Source: Prorocentrum cordatum
Lineage: Eukaryota > Sar > Dinophyceae > Prorocentrales > Prorocentraceae
Length of the DNA stretch: 64,000 bases
Reading direction: 5' to 3'
NCBI GenBank assembly: GCA_963575745.1
Contig: CAUYUJ010015717.1
Span: 119,687-183,686 of the forward strand
Within the stretch, counting starts at the first letter, position 1, and the number at the start of each line of letters is the position of its first letter. Below, in pieces: positions 45,046-57,822 of the stretch. The notes below the pieces were generated by a model that did no database searches, was not told where the DNA came from, and saw only the letters and a list, made by a program, of their open reading frames with translations. The translations under genes were made by a program, and so were the position numbers.

Positions 45046-48000
45046 TGCCGACCTGGCGGATGACGGGAACCGCGCTTAGAAGGCCTTGGCTCGAGCGATT
45101 TTGGCGTCGTTTCTCGTGTCTGTGGGGTCGCAAGCCCCCGCACAGCATGATTCTCAGTCGATGGCGGGACATGTCATGTTTCGTTTCTCTTCTGCGCGCC
45201 ATCGCTAGCCGAAGTTCACTACGCTGGAGGGCCGAGTGCTCGGTGGCGGCACGACCACCGTGGAGCTCCGTGTCGCAGGATGACTACTATGACGGGAGCG
45301 AGCCAGTGCACAGCATATGGAGCTATCGCCGCGCCCACCGTGTTATGCTCGCCAGAGGGCGGGTGTGGCTTGAGGTCGACCGTCATGTAGGCCAGGATGT
45401 TGCGACACACTCCAGTTATGTGGCTACTTCAGACGGCGCCACAACTTACACGCCTGAAGTTCGGATCTGGGATACATCCCGTTTGCACACATGCGTGTTG
45501 GGTGCTAATCCATGCGCGCGTGCGCACGCAAGCTCAGAGGAGCGGCGCTTCTGTCTGGACGGGTTTACGATCATGTGGCGCCACCGGGGCAGCATGGGCA
45601 GAATGATGAAGAGAAAATGAGAACGAGAGGGACTTACAGCAGCAGAGCCAGTTGCAGGGGGGATATGGGGGAACATGAAGAAGACGAGGAGGAGAAGGAA
45701 ACGGCTGGACAGAAAAGGAACAGGTGTGGAGGGTGCGGAGCAGGAGCAGACGGCAAAGGATCAGTATGAGGAGGAGCAATCTGCGGTGGAATATGATGAA
45801 CATTAGAGGAGGATAAATCTGATGGGTAGAGAAGGAAGCCGAGGAGGTGGAGGAACGGGGGGGGGATGATAGTTGCAATTCATGGGGACTTGTTTTATGC
45901 TGGTCATGAAGACGAGGAAGAGGAGGTGGACGATGCGTAGATGCTCCTGGAGAAAAAATGTTTAGTTCGCAGTCCAGTGCGACTTTCTGCGGTTGTTCTG
46001 GAGATTTGCGCAGCTTTGGCTGAGGCGGGGGGGGGGGGGTCTCGCAATGTGGGTCGTCATTGAAAGGGGTGTTTTGGCCGCGCCCGATGATGATGGGGAC
46101 GGTTGAGGGATCTGGCGAGGAAAACGTTGCGGAGGAGGGGGGGGGAGGAGGATGAGTTCAACGATGGGTTGGCAATGGGAGCGTCCGAGCGTTCGGATTA
46201 GGAGTATGGAGTGTGAGGATGTTGAGGCATGGTGCTGGGGAGGGAAAAAAAAAAGAGAGGACTGGAGAGGCACCCAGGAGCACGCGGAGGAGGAATGGGA
46301 GAGGTGCAGTGAGGAAACAACTAAACATGGAGGAATGGGCATGGAGCGTTTTCGCTTAATTCCCTGCTACGACCGCGATGAAACAGATCGGCAGCACGGC
46401 GCAAACCAAACCAAAAGATACGTCTTACACATTTGTGTATTTACATGGCGGAATGGGTATGGAATAGGGGGAGCGAGGCGAAGACATGATGACAGTGATC
46501 GAGGAGGGGGGAGGGTTGAAACGGATAGGCGAGAGAAGACGATAGCGGGCGGGGGTTGGGGGGAATGCTGCAGAGAGGGAGGATGATGAGAAAGGGCATG
46601 GCAATCTGATGGGGCAGGAAGGACAGGGACATAATGTTGAGGAGGTGGGGGCAGGAAGAAGGGAGTAGGATGACGAGGAGGAGTACGCCGAAAAGGACGA
46701 GGAGGACGAGGATAAGGATGATGTGGGTGGTGAAGACGATTTCGAGCAGGAGTGATCACGGAATTCATCTTGGCGGGGCGCGTGCGTGCAAGTTCAGATC
46801 CCAGTCAAACAACCAGGCGCTTGGCGATTTCATACAATATGTAGGCGGTGGGGGTGCGTCGCGTGGGGGTTCCGGCTGATTGGGCCGCGGAGGGCAGGCA
46901 TTGCAGAGTTTACCGAGTTTCCCAACACAGAAACTTCCGCTGGAGGGACAACGCAACACCCATCGAAACACCATGTGGGTGTGCAAAGGGTCCCAAACTT
47001 GAGCACCAGGGTGTCCGCCTCCCGAAAGTCCGATTATGTTCCACGGCACGATCCCAGCGACAGGCCCAACGCTGCGGAGCTGCGACAGGCACCAGTAATT
47101 ACCCAAGCACCCTCACACGGCGTGAACGCGCTCAACGCAATCAGTACAGTCAGAGGACACGCCGACCTTGGCCAGCGCATGGCTTTAGTACAGAAGACGG
47201 GTGCCTCTCTAACTTGCACTAGGCATTTTATGTTTATTATGGTGTTAGTCTCGGCCTGAACGATTTTCACGACGACCACAGGTCAACGATTCATGAGGAT
47301 TGCTCGCAAGAGGCCGAGCACAAAGTTGCAATTGAAATCCACCTGCTTCGCAACACTGACCCGTGCAGGATCTAAAGCCTCCTATTCGCCGCCACCCCAG
47401 CAAACACATCAGCAACAGCAGTGGCCGTAAGTCGATGAGAATGGGTGCCAGCGTCGTCAATCTGGCGGCGGGCGGGATGACTTTTGCCTCAGGTATTTCT
47501 GACCACACCTGGCCAGGGGGGGAGTCTGTTCCAGGATCTGTTGCCACAAGTTTAGCATCGCGAAACCGTCGACTCTGGCACCGACTTGGCTGAAGGCGTC
47601 CACGACCGAGCGGCGGTATCACCAGGAGTAGCAAGACGCGGGTCAGCAAGAATTGGTCGGGCCCGTGTCAGGGAGGCCCAAACAGGACATACCGTTCACA
47701 TGAACATGCCCCCCCCCCAGTTTGCGAGTCCGCCCTCATGTCAGCGACGCTCGCGTCATGCGCCCTGTCGAAAGTGAGTTCAAGTTTACGTCTTTGTTTC
47801 GGTCCTGACAGGTGCTGCCCATCGCCATGATATTAGCCCTCGTGGCCTTCATCGCGTGGGCCAGGCCTTGCTGCCTGGGCCACAGTGCCCGCTCCTGGCG
47901 GGCGGACATCGAGCTCCCCAGGCGGCCCCCTCGTGCTCCCTTACGCTTGCCAATCAGGGAGGGCACCAATCAAGCACGAGCGTTTGCTTGGCATGCTGTT

Positions 48001-48479
48001 GCGACGACCAGTGGGATGTCGCGGGTGATGTCTGGTTGAGTCTAATGCCGCCGTTGCCGCTGCTCTTCGAGTGTATCACGTCCCCCCTCTTGATCCAGTT
48101 TCCTTTTCTTCTCCCTCTCCACATCATTCTGCCCTCCGTCATCATGAATAGATTTGCCCTGGTGCGCCTGCTCAGTCCGTCATCCTTGTATATAACGCCT
48201 CGGTGTACCACCATGCGTACCACTAAGGCGACCCGAGCGTTTCGTCTGAGATTCCCTTGCCGATCATTGTCGTCAAACTTGGGTTGGCCACGTGCTGAAA
48301 AATTGAGTGGACTGTTTTCAAACACTGGTTTTGGTATGGGAGCGTCTCGCAGCTAATGCGATATTATAGTGGCCTGCGGCCAGTGCCGCCGATCCGGGGC
48401 GCTCCTGATGTTATCGGGAATGGACGGTGACGACGACAACGGACGACCAATGATCGACGAGCGGGATAGTTACGTCGAC
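45046..48479. other. Region without recognised gene; one possible splice-acceptor/exon
   Basis: A 241-codon plus frame (44,895-45,620) and purine-rich stretches (45,600-45,900; 46,480-46,750) show no family. At 47,790-47,811 a pyrimidine-rich tract ends in CCTGACAG|GTGC. The frame after it starts with a hydrophobic segment (MILALVAFIAWARPCC, 47,822 on) and stays open to 48,039. It could be an internal exon of a membrane protein, but nothing confirms it. Confidence 0.35.
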
Positions 48480-48504
48480 GACCGACGAACGGAGCAACAA
48501 CTAC

Positions 48505-49543
<1,039 letters not shown>

Positions 49544-49609
49544 ACGACCACAACTCGTGTCCGAGCAATACCAAGTCATATCCTGCACCTCTTGCCTGGC
49601 AGCACGCGA

Positions 49610-50215
49610 ACGAGCGCCTCTTGGGGCATCTTGGCCCTTGGGGGCTTCTGGGGGGCCCTTGGGGCCTTTCAGGGACTTCTTGAGTTTTTTTTATCGGGGC
49701 CTCTTGGGGGTCTGGGGCTCTGCTGGCATTATCTTACGGCCTTCTGCCCAGCCCGTACCGTGCCTGGGTGCAGTTTTGATGCGTCCTGGGCGCCGCTTGT
49801 GAGCTTCTTGGGGCGTCTTGGGGGCCTCTTGGAAGCCACTTGGGCGCTCTTGGGCGCCTCTTGGGGCGTCGTGGGGGGGGGGGGCGGCATCTTGGGGCGG
49901 AAGGCTCGAATTATCAATTCGGGCTCCCCCTGTCCCCTTTCTTGGGCCGCCTCGGACCCCTCCTGGGCCGTTTTTGGCGCCTCTGGGGCCGTCTTGGGGC
50001 TGTCTCGGGCCGTTTCGGAGCAGTCTTGGGGACCTCTTGGGTCGTCTTGGGGCAGTTGTGGTGGCCTCTTGGGCCTTCGTGGACGCCGTGAAGGCCGAGA
50101 AGGCGCACGTGCTAAAAATGTATGTTTCCCGATGGGAATTTGACGATTTTTCATGTTTGGCGCTCTCGAGTGGGTGCTCTTGGACACATCTTGGGACGTC
50201 GTAGACGCGCTTGCG
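49610..50215 (+). repeat. 15-bp periodic degenerate block with A+T-rich core
   Basis: CTTGGGGCCTCTTGG-type units as at 15,880. The insert at 50,114-50,150 (AAAAATGTATGTTTCCCGA, then GGAATTTGACGA) matches inserts in the blocks at 56,839, 60,761 (reverse) and 61,067 (reverse). Confidence 0.75.
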
Positions 50216-50999
50216 ACCGACTGGAGGCCATCGTGCGCGTCTTGGACCGATCGTTAAGCGATTGTGGTCCGAACGTGGCCAGTCTGGAAGTTCGATATAA
50301 ATTTGTGGCACCCATATCGCTGCCAGCGGCGAAGCGCACCGAAGCTGGGATCAAACCGCCGATTGCCAGAGGAATTGCGGATCAAGAGGAGGAGTGTCTC
50401 AATGGGGCCAACGCCAGGGCGCTGCGGGTGCCGCGCAAGTGCGCGAGTCGGCGCGCCGCGTAAACAACGCTCCTAGGAATGTCGCAAAAGAGTCATCGAA
50501 CGGTTCGGAGGCAGGATGGCCCCAAGAGATCAACGGTAGCTCAACTTAGACAAGAGTCCAGGGGCAACCGACCCGAGGAGGACCAGCCGAGCGAGCCGGA
50601 GAAAGACCCAGACTTTACGTGCCCCCGCCACAGGACGCGAAAGTACACGTACAGGATGAATGGGCACTGAGATAGCGACGGGTGGAGACAGCCTTGTGGA
50701 CTGGGACAAGCTCAAGAGTGAGCGCGCCACCCGAGCTATTATCGCGAGCGGAGAGATAGTCGAGCACGGCGACAAATTGAGTGATGGAAGACAGGGAGGA
50801 CCGAACAACGATTGTACCGATCCTTTTGGGGAATGGACTGGATTCCCCGAGTTCGATATTGATGGGGATGCCACGGTCGACGTGGACGCAGGCCCGAGTT
50901 CACCAAGTATGCGACGAGTTGAGGATCCTGATGGGGGGGATCAATAACCACAGAAAAAACAGCAGGCGGTTCTCTGGCTAGGACGTGGGCGCCAAGATG
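50216..50999. other. Probable 5' part of a copia relic
   Basis: Short frames with Asp/Glu-rich and Lys/Arg-rich content (50,479-50,947) lie in the same orientation and just upstream of the copia relic. I recognise no gag or protease motif, so membership is inferred from position only. Confidence 0.3.
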
Positions 51000-53565
51000 G
51001 TATTAAACAAGACGGGATTCGATGCGGACGTCGTCGAGTGCCCAATGCGATCAGAGTGCGATATCACCCCACTTTTGAACGCGATAAGGGAAGCAGTGAA
51101 TCGACGGCAAAGGTCAGCAATGTATTCAAGCACGCGCTTGCGAGGCAGGTTTCCTTGTCGGAAGTGCCGGCATGGTGGACAAGATGGGCTTTGCTTCCGG
51201 GCTTGCCGTGAACCTGGCGACTTGCGATCAGCGCGGCAAAAATTGCAATTTCTGCTGGCGCGAAGATGACGGCCAAATCCATTAAGATAGTATACAGCGG
51301 ATCTACCTTGCTCTTGATTGCGAGCCCCATGCGGGCAGCGCTCGTCGGACTTCAGACGTGCAGTGAAGCGGCCGGGGTCGGATAATATCGTGGGGGTGAT
51401 GGAGCGCGATTGCAAGTTTGATCTTCGCAGTGGACGTCTGCGACTTCCAACGAAGCATTGGGCTGCGTTTTCTCTTCGAGCACCCCGCGGGTGCACCCAG
51501 TCGGGCTTGCGAATGCGTCGCGCGCTGCCGCGACCTCGGGCAAGTGGTTGAAGGAGAGGAAGTGCTCATCAGGGCCCATGGCCAAAGGCGCTCGCGTCGG
51601 CCGCGAGCCCAGCATAAAGCGCAGGGGGCAGCGCAGGCGCGCGGAGTTGACCAGGGGCGATCGAACGATCGAACCAGACAATCTGATATTTATCCAGATA
51701 AGCTGCGCAATGCCATGCTTGACGGACTGGTCAAACAGATGGAAGCTCACAGCGGATTGGACGCTCTTGCAGACGCGACGAGCAGGTGGCCATGGAAGGT
51801 GACGACGAGGATGGAGACGCGGCGACTAACGAGATGAATTGGGGCATGGTCAACAAAAGCCCCAAGTGCCAGCTGGGGCGGTCACGTTGAGATCTCGGGG
51901 CGACCTGCCTCGTGCAACCGGGTGCGAATTGACCGCCGCGGAGCCCGCGCGTCAGCAGCGTCGCCGCAGAACTGGACAGTGGCCGCGTTATAGAGGACCG
52001 GTCACTGGATTTGATCACAGGGCACGAGCGGAGGCGCGAATTACAAGGGAAAAGCTGAAGCATCAGCACGACCTTCACTCGCGAGGCAGTCGGAGAAGTC
52101 AAACCGTGCAAGTGGGAATGCTCAGAGGGTTCAGATATTGCATGGATGAAAGTTGCAGGCGCCTGCGAGGCGCGCGGTGAACGTGTGGGCGCCGAGCCCA
52201 TTAGATGAATTTCGTGTGTGTTGTTCATTGTCAAGTGGGCGGCCAAGCGCATGTTTGGGGCGGCGCCAGCGGACGTGAACTCGCCTCTAACTTAGCGCGC
52301 AAGGCCCGACAGGAGGAAGTGGAACAGTTCAGTAAACGTGGAATTTCTGAGAGAGCGCGGGGGGATGCGCGCTGGGCAGTCGCGGCACGGGGCCGATCGG
52401 CACAAGGTGAATTGATGCTAACAAAGGAGATGCAAGCAGCCCCGATCACAGGTCCAGTTTGGTGGCCCAGCATGTTAAATTCAAACCGATGGAACCGCCG
52501 CATGTGCGGCAGCCCCTCCACGGGGGGGCCAGAAGTTATTGTTCTCGATGGCAATGACAGAGGACATCGGGTTCAACCAAGATGAACGCGGGAAAGGTTT
52601 CAAGTTCGGGTTCATCAATGTCAAGCGAGCTCGCTTTTATGCGCCGCGGGAAAACAATGAATTTTCGCGAAACCGCCCGAGGTGGACGACGAGCCAGGCG
52701 TGCGCGGCAGGCTCATTAAATCCATGCATGGGACAAGAGATGCCGCCAGTAAATGGGGGGATTGTTACATGGACTTCGCAAGTCCAAATGGTTTTGCCAG
52801 TGGCGCGGCGTCGCTGTGCGCATTCAAACACAGGGCGAGGAGGATCTGGTTCACGGTGCGCGGCGATGACCGCGCCGCGTTAGGCAGCGACCTCGACCTC
52901 GGCTGCTTCGCAAGAGAAATAAGGGGGAGCGCGAGGCGAAGGCGCCGGGGGGGGGGGGGGGGGGCTGAGGGGGGGGGGGGGGGGGGCGAACGGGATGCTC
53001 AACATAGTTGTAGAAGGGGCGCGTACTGGTCGATGGCACGGGGCAGATCAGAGGCACGCGAAGGCGATCGCGAAGGAGCCAGGATTCCATGAGAGCCAGG
53101 TAGTGGCAGAAGTGTCAGGGGGGAAGTTACCAGTGGATGAAGGAGATGAGGAGGAGCTGCCGCCGCGCATGGCCAAGCAGTTCCAGGCCATGACTGGCGG
53201 GGCGAGTGCCCCTAGCTCGGGGCCGATCGGACATCCAGCTCTCGGTTCAAGGGCTCGCCAGGCGTGCGGCGAATCCTACAGTGGGCGCGATTCAACTTGG
53301 AAGGTGCCGCAAGACGCACGATCGGTTATGTGACCTCCTACCAGTATCAGGACAAGCCAGGTGAATTCAACGAGTGGAGGAGTAGTGATGTGGCGATCTC
53401 ATTTGATTACACCTTGGAGCACAACACAGAGCGCGATCGCATTATCGTCCGCGACAGGAGCGTCAGTTGGTCTAGGATTGCTGCAGTCAGCGTTGACGGG
53501 TTTTGGAGTCGAATGCAATATGATCATAAAGAGTCATCCCACTGCGGCCATGAGGGGTAGGTAAA
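51000..53565 (+). pseudogene. Ty1/copia-type retrotransposon pol relic, many frameshifts
   Basis: Pieces in order: TLLLIASPMRAALVGLQTC (51,302-51,358) and CDFQRSIGLRFLFEHPAGA (about 51,440-51,500), both like a region seen upstream of RT in dinoflagellate copia elements. SGRELASNLARKARQEEVEQF (about 52,270-52,330) marks the RT entry. INVKRARFYAP and then RLIKSMHGTRDAASKWGDC (about 52,700-52,760) correspond to the LxKxLYGLKQAxRxW signature. VRGDDRAALGSD (GDD at 52,862-52,870) is the active-site box. RHAKAIAKE and ELPPRMAKQF (53,050-53,190), then GYVTSYQYQDKPGEF and SSDVA (53,310-53,400), are the RNase H. At least five frame changes are needed. No LTRs were identified. Confidence 0.65.
52925..52987 (+). 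repeat. Poly-G-rich interruption in the copia relic
   Basis: Two G runs (about 16 and 18 G) flank GCTGAGG inside the RT region, a likely source of one frameshift. Confidence 0.9.
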
Positions 53566-53669
53566 GTGAGACACATTGAAGTGCGCCAACTGCGGTTGTA
53601 AGAGAGAGCCAGACAAGGGGCGCCATAAAGTTGCGATCCCCCCTCCCCCCCCCGCGGGTCTGATCAGCG

Positions 53670-55200
53670 ATGGCCCAGGAGACGCTTCGCATCGCGATCG
53701 ATGGGCGCGAGGTCAACGCCGCGCCGCGCCGCGCGGCGCAGGGCCATGTTATTAGCGAAGTGGCACGCCACGTGCGAGAACTCATCGCCTTCGCCGAGGC
53801 CGTTCGCAAGAGCGCCACCGTTCTGGCACAGAACGCCGACGCGGCCATGACGCATTGCCGCAATGAGGCGGGGGCCATGCGCCAGCAGTCCCGTCTTATT
53901 AGCGATGGCCGCATCAAGGAGCGCGACAAATTTACTGGGGGGGCCCATGGACCTCAGTCACGCCAGCGCTGAGCTCTTTGAGCAGAAGGGGAACTTGGCC
54001 AGCCAGCTCGCCGCAGCCATGACAGCGACGAAGACCTCAACGCGCAGGTGGAGGCCCATAGCGAGTCAACGAGCATCACGGAGGATGAGCACGCCTTGTA
54101 GTATCAGCGGGCTGCCGGTAACATCGAGGCGCGCTGCGCGCGGGCGGTGGAGGTGCAGGGCGCGATCGACGATTGTCTGCCAGAGTCCACGCATCTGGAC
54201 TAAAAGGCCAAGGCGGGAGTCCTTCGGAATGTCCTTACCGATCGGTTGATTGATGCGGCCGAGACATTGCGCAATCCCGCGATTCAGCGCCGCGCTGATT
54301 TACCGAGGCTTCCGCCGGAGACAAGGCCCATTCCCATTCAAGGTGCCGAGCTTCGCCTCGCGCAGCGTCGGCCGTCTCGCAACGAGATCGCCGCTCCGCC
54401 CGTTCCACCGGCAGTTCCGCCCACTCCCCCAGCAGCTCCAAGGCCAGCCGCCACCGAGGGCAGCAGCAGCGGCGGCGGGGGTTCCACCGCCCCCCTGGGG
54501 GCCCCCGCGCTCGGCGGAGCCAGCGGGATTTGCGGGCCAAATCAGCCAGCTCAACCTGCCGCTGCAGCACGGGGATCGGCAAGGGCGCTGGGCCGAGGAC
54601 GAGCGCGACGCCGACATCATGGACGGCCTCGGCAGCCGGGAAATCTGAGAGGTTAACATCTTGGCGGGGAGCATCATCGGGCGGCCCACTTACCGCCCGC
54701 CGTTCGCCTGCGCTAAAGACTCGCAGTTGCCCAAAGTGAGGGGCGAATTTCACGGCCGCCGGGCCGAGCCAGAGGACTTTCATTGGCTTTCCAAGATTGT
54801 CGGGCAGTTCTGGCGCGACTGGCCCGGCGACTGGCGCGACAGCGCCGAGCGCGGGCCATTTTTAAGATGCGGGGGGGGGGCTTTCAACCGCTACGGCGTC
54901 AACCATCATCTCACGTTCGAGCGCGTCTCTGGCCGCCGCGCTAATGGCCCGTTACCGCTGGGCTTTCCTAAACGCCCTGCACTTGTTCCGACGCTCTCCC
55001 AACTCGCCGCAAGACGGGGCGCGGGCGCTGGGTCGACGAGGTTACGCGCGCGCAGTCGCTCACGCCAGAATCGCCGCAGCATTGCGAGCAACGACAGGCT
55101 GAACAGCGCCTTCTTCCAAGACGCATCGGTGCCCGACGCTCAGGTCTGCGTCGACGGGTACCCGAGATGCAGAACTTCGAGCACGTCACAATGTTGTTAA
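53670..55200 (+). other. Unrecognised coding-like stretch, several frames
   Basis: Composition changes to protein-like sequence without simple repeats. A 100-codon frame (53,670-53,972) is Ala/Arg/Glu-rich and helical (EVARHVRELIAFAEAV). A Pro/Ala-rich linker follows (54,390-54,480), then LPLQHGDRQGRWAEDE and, in the next frame, FHWLSKIVGQFWRDWPGDW and FNRYGVNHHLTFERVSG (54,775-54,930). I do not recognise it. It may be a decayed ORF of an element, or of foreign origin, broken by two or three frameshifts. Confidence 0.35.
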
Positions 55201-56425
55201 CGTGGTTCGGGATGCGCTAGCCGGGCAACTGCGCCGCCGTGCCCGCCAGCACCCCTGCCGAAGGTTCCAGCACCAACCACGGTGACATCTCAAACGGCAC
55301 GGCGGCCGCGATGTTCATCGCCGAGGAGCTCGCGAACATGTTCACTAAATTGGCGCATGGGCTCCCTATTTGCTACAAGCGGCACCCTAGTCAGCATTAC
55401 CATAGTCTTAACGAGCATGAGATGCGACTTAACTTGGACCAGCGCCCATGGGAGTAGCGCAGCACCTGGCTTGCCGCCACCCCGACTCTTAAACGCAAGA
55501 TGCGCGGCAATAGCAGGGGGGACTTTCGCCGTCGCCATGCGCTTGGCCGTGAACGCAAGCGCCGGGAGAGCCTTTATTTGCAGGCCCGGCACGCGTCGCG
55601 CGATTTCGACCAGCGGGCTACTAGCGGGCAGCGCTGGTTCGTTGACCCGCAGAGTGGTTGCGATCGCCTCGGCGCCAAGAAGAGCCCCTCTGTCGCCCTG
55701 CATCTGCGCGCCGGGCGCGTCTAACTGGGCAGCCCTAGGCACTTGCCATCCCCGCGTCGTTTCTACCACTCGTCAGAGGGGTCGGGGGTGCTGGGTTAAC
55801 GTTGAGGAGAGTAGCCAGGAGCGCCGCAGCCCCCGTTGCCGTTCGAGCATTCTGGGCCGCCATGCCGCGCAGAGGCAGGCGGGGAGGGCGGCCTCGCGGC
55901 TCCCGAGGCGCTCGTGATTGTCGAGCCACCGGGCAGCTCACCTGAGCACTTCTGCGTTGGGACTTCATGCGCGATATCGGACCTTCTCTCATCCTCTTCT
56001 CATTGCCTCGTGGGCGTGATCAGCTGAGTTGCGCGTGCATGTGGAGATTTCTGATTTGTTTAAGGAGAGTGCTGGCGCATAAAGTCGAAGCCTGCCATAG
56101 TCATGCAATGGCCAGCTCTCTCGGCAAAAATTTCCAGCAACGCTCTTAACTGTTCCGAGTGCTACGCGCACTCGAGTTTAACTGGTATTCCCGTTGGCAC
56201 GGTGGGCGCACAAGCGAGTGAATTCACATCGATCCATAGTTGCCGAATTGCATTACCGACGTCTTCCCCGCTGTGCCAGCCGATGGGGATGCAGAGTGAA
56301 TGCCAGTGGGTGCATTAGCGCGACCGTTTTGGCTGAATCAGATATTTAATATATTTGTGGAGCGTTCGCCTAGCCGCGCTGTTTAAGCGACGCCGTCCAG
56401 CTACTACGGTAAATCCTCCGGGATA
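55201..56425. other. No recognised gene
   Basis: Overlapping frames on both strands at 55,282-55,917 have hydrophobic stretches but no family match. 55,920-56,340 is ordinary-composition sequence without exon signals that I trust. Confidence 0.35.
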
Positions 56426-56995
56426 TTCTGCAGGAGGGGCCCAAGGGTCCTGGGGAATTTTGGGAAACGCCGAAGGCTTACGCCATTCCGGCCCCCAGAA
56501 GAGGGATGAGTCAATGGGTGATGCTTTTTGGGGGTTGGGGGGGGGCATTTGGGGGCCTCTTGGGGACCTTATGGGTGATTCTTCCGGTTTTCTGGAAGTT
56601 TCTTGGGCGCCTGCTGGCGGTTTCGGGGGTCCTTTTGGCTAGGGACCAGGGTTCGGAATGTCAGTTCGAGTTGTCTAGATTGGGCCCCTCGTTGGGGCTC
56701 TCTTGGGCCGTCTTGTGCGCTTCTTGGGCCGCCTTGGGAGCCACTTCCGCTGTCTTGGGTCCTCTTGGGGACTTTGTGGACCGTCTTGGAGCGATCATGA
56801 GGGCATCCTGCGCAGTCTCTGGCGATGCAAATATGGTCAACTTGTACGTTTCCGAGAGGATTTGGATGACTATTGTTTCTTAGGGTCTTCTCGGGGGTCG
56901 TCTTGGAGCGCTTTTGGGGCGTCTTTGGGGCTTCTTGGGCAGTCTGAGGCTATCTTGGTCGTCTTCCAGGACTCCTGCGCGTGTTGGATCCGTGG
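56426..56995 (+). repeat. 15-bp periodic degenerate block with A+T-rich core
   Basis: Same family as 49,610-50,215. Core-like insert at 56,839-56,870 (ACTTGTACGTTTCCGAGAGG, then ATTTGGATGAC). A second insert at 56,645-56,690 contains GGTTCGGAATGTCAG. Confidence 0.75.
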
Positions 56996-57499
56996 TTGAG
57001 CAAAAGTAGGTCGATGAGTGGGCATTTTGGAGACCACAGGGTGTAGAAACGGAGACTCCAGAAACCCCAGGGGAGCGTCGATGACCCCATGGGAGGGGGA
57101 AGGGGGGGGGCACAGCCAATCATCTCACACGCCTTGGCACCCTCGGCAAGCGGGGGTCAGCGGACACGTCTTAGAACGGTGCTCTCTGTCTTTCTGCGCA
57201 CGATTATCAGCCACGGCAGGCCCACAACCCAGGCAATGAAAGCCACATCGGCGAAAGGGAGACTCTTGGGCAGCTTGCGGGAATCCGTGCTGCCAGGAGC
57301 CAGTAGATGTATGGGCAAAGTACGCAAATCGTCAGGAAACGAATGAAGGCTAAAAGCAACCCGAAATAGCTCTGCAGGGGTACCCGTCTGTTCTTCGTTT
57401 AGACACTCTGCCTTGGAGTCTGATTGCTTTGGTGGTATTTTGGGCCTTCCGCCTTCGACGACGGGGCTGGTGCTCTTGGCCCACGGTCTTGTTCAGCGA

Positions 57500-57664
57500 G
57501 CGAAGAACGGTATCAACTAAACTTTTTAGCCGTCTGGGACACCTGCCCCTGGGCGGCTGGAAAGTCTATACCTCTACGGTGCCACCGTAAGGGTATAAAC
57601 TTTCCAGCCGCCCTGGGGCAGGTGTCCCCGACGGCGAAACAAATTATTTTATACCGTTCTTCGC
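57500..57664. mobile_element. 165-bp near-perfect foldback element
   Basis: The arms, 80 bp each, meet at 57,582. The left arm starts GCGAAGAACGGTAT and includes GGGACACCTGCCCC and GGGCGGCTGGAAAGT; the right arm is its reverse complement with about a dozen mismatches. The centre is ACGGT-GCC-ACCGT. The whole would fold into one long hairpin. It could be a foldback MITE or the source of a hairpin RNA. 57,000-57,499 holds no recognised gene. Confidence 0.85.
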
Positions 57665-57710
57665 CCGTTAACTTGTGGCCATGCTTCGACCGCGGTCCGT
57701 TCTCCCGCAG

Positions 57711-57822
57711 GTGGCCGGGCGGCGGCTACGGCGGCAGGGGCGTCAGCTCCTACGCCCCGCCGTCGGTCTTCGGGCAGGTCGGGAGGTCGGGCGGCTACGA
57801 CGACTACGCCCAGCTCGGGTGA
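57711..57822 (+). CDS. Possible last exon of a Gly/Tyr-rich RNA-binding-type protein
   Basis: After CCGTTCTCCCGCAG (57,697-57,710), a good acceptor of the AG|G type common in dinoflagellate introns, the frame reads WPGGGYGGRGVSSYAPPSVF and ends GGYDDYAQLG before TGA (57,820-57,822). GGYGGRG resembles the RGG/YGG tails of RRM or cold-shock proteins. No upstream exon with an RNA-binding domain was found in this window, so it is either orphaned or its partners are distant. The foldback element would then lie in the preceding intron. Confidence 0.3.

Noticed and set aside
45046-45620. 241-codon frame as a gene
   Set aside because: Begins inside a tandem repeat and shows no recognisable domain.
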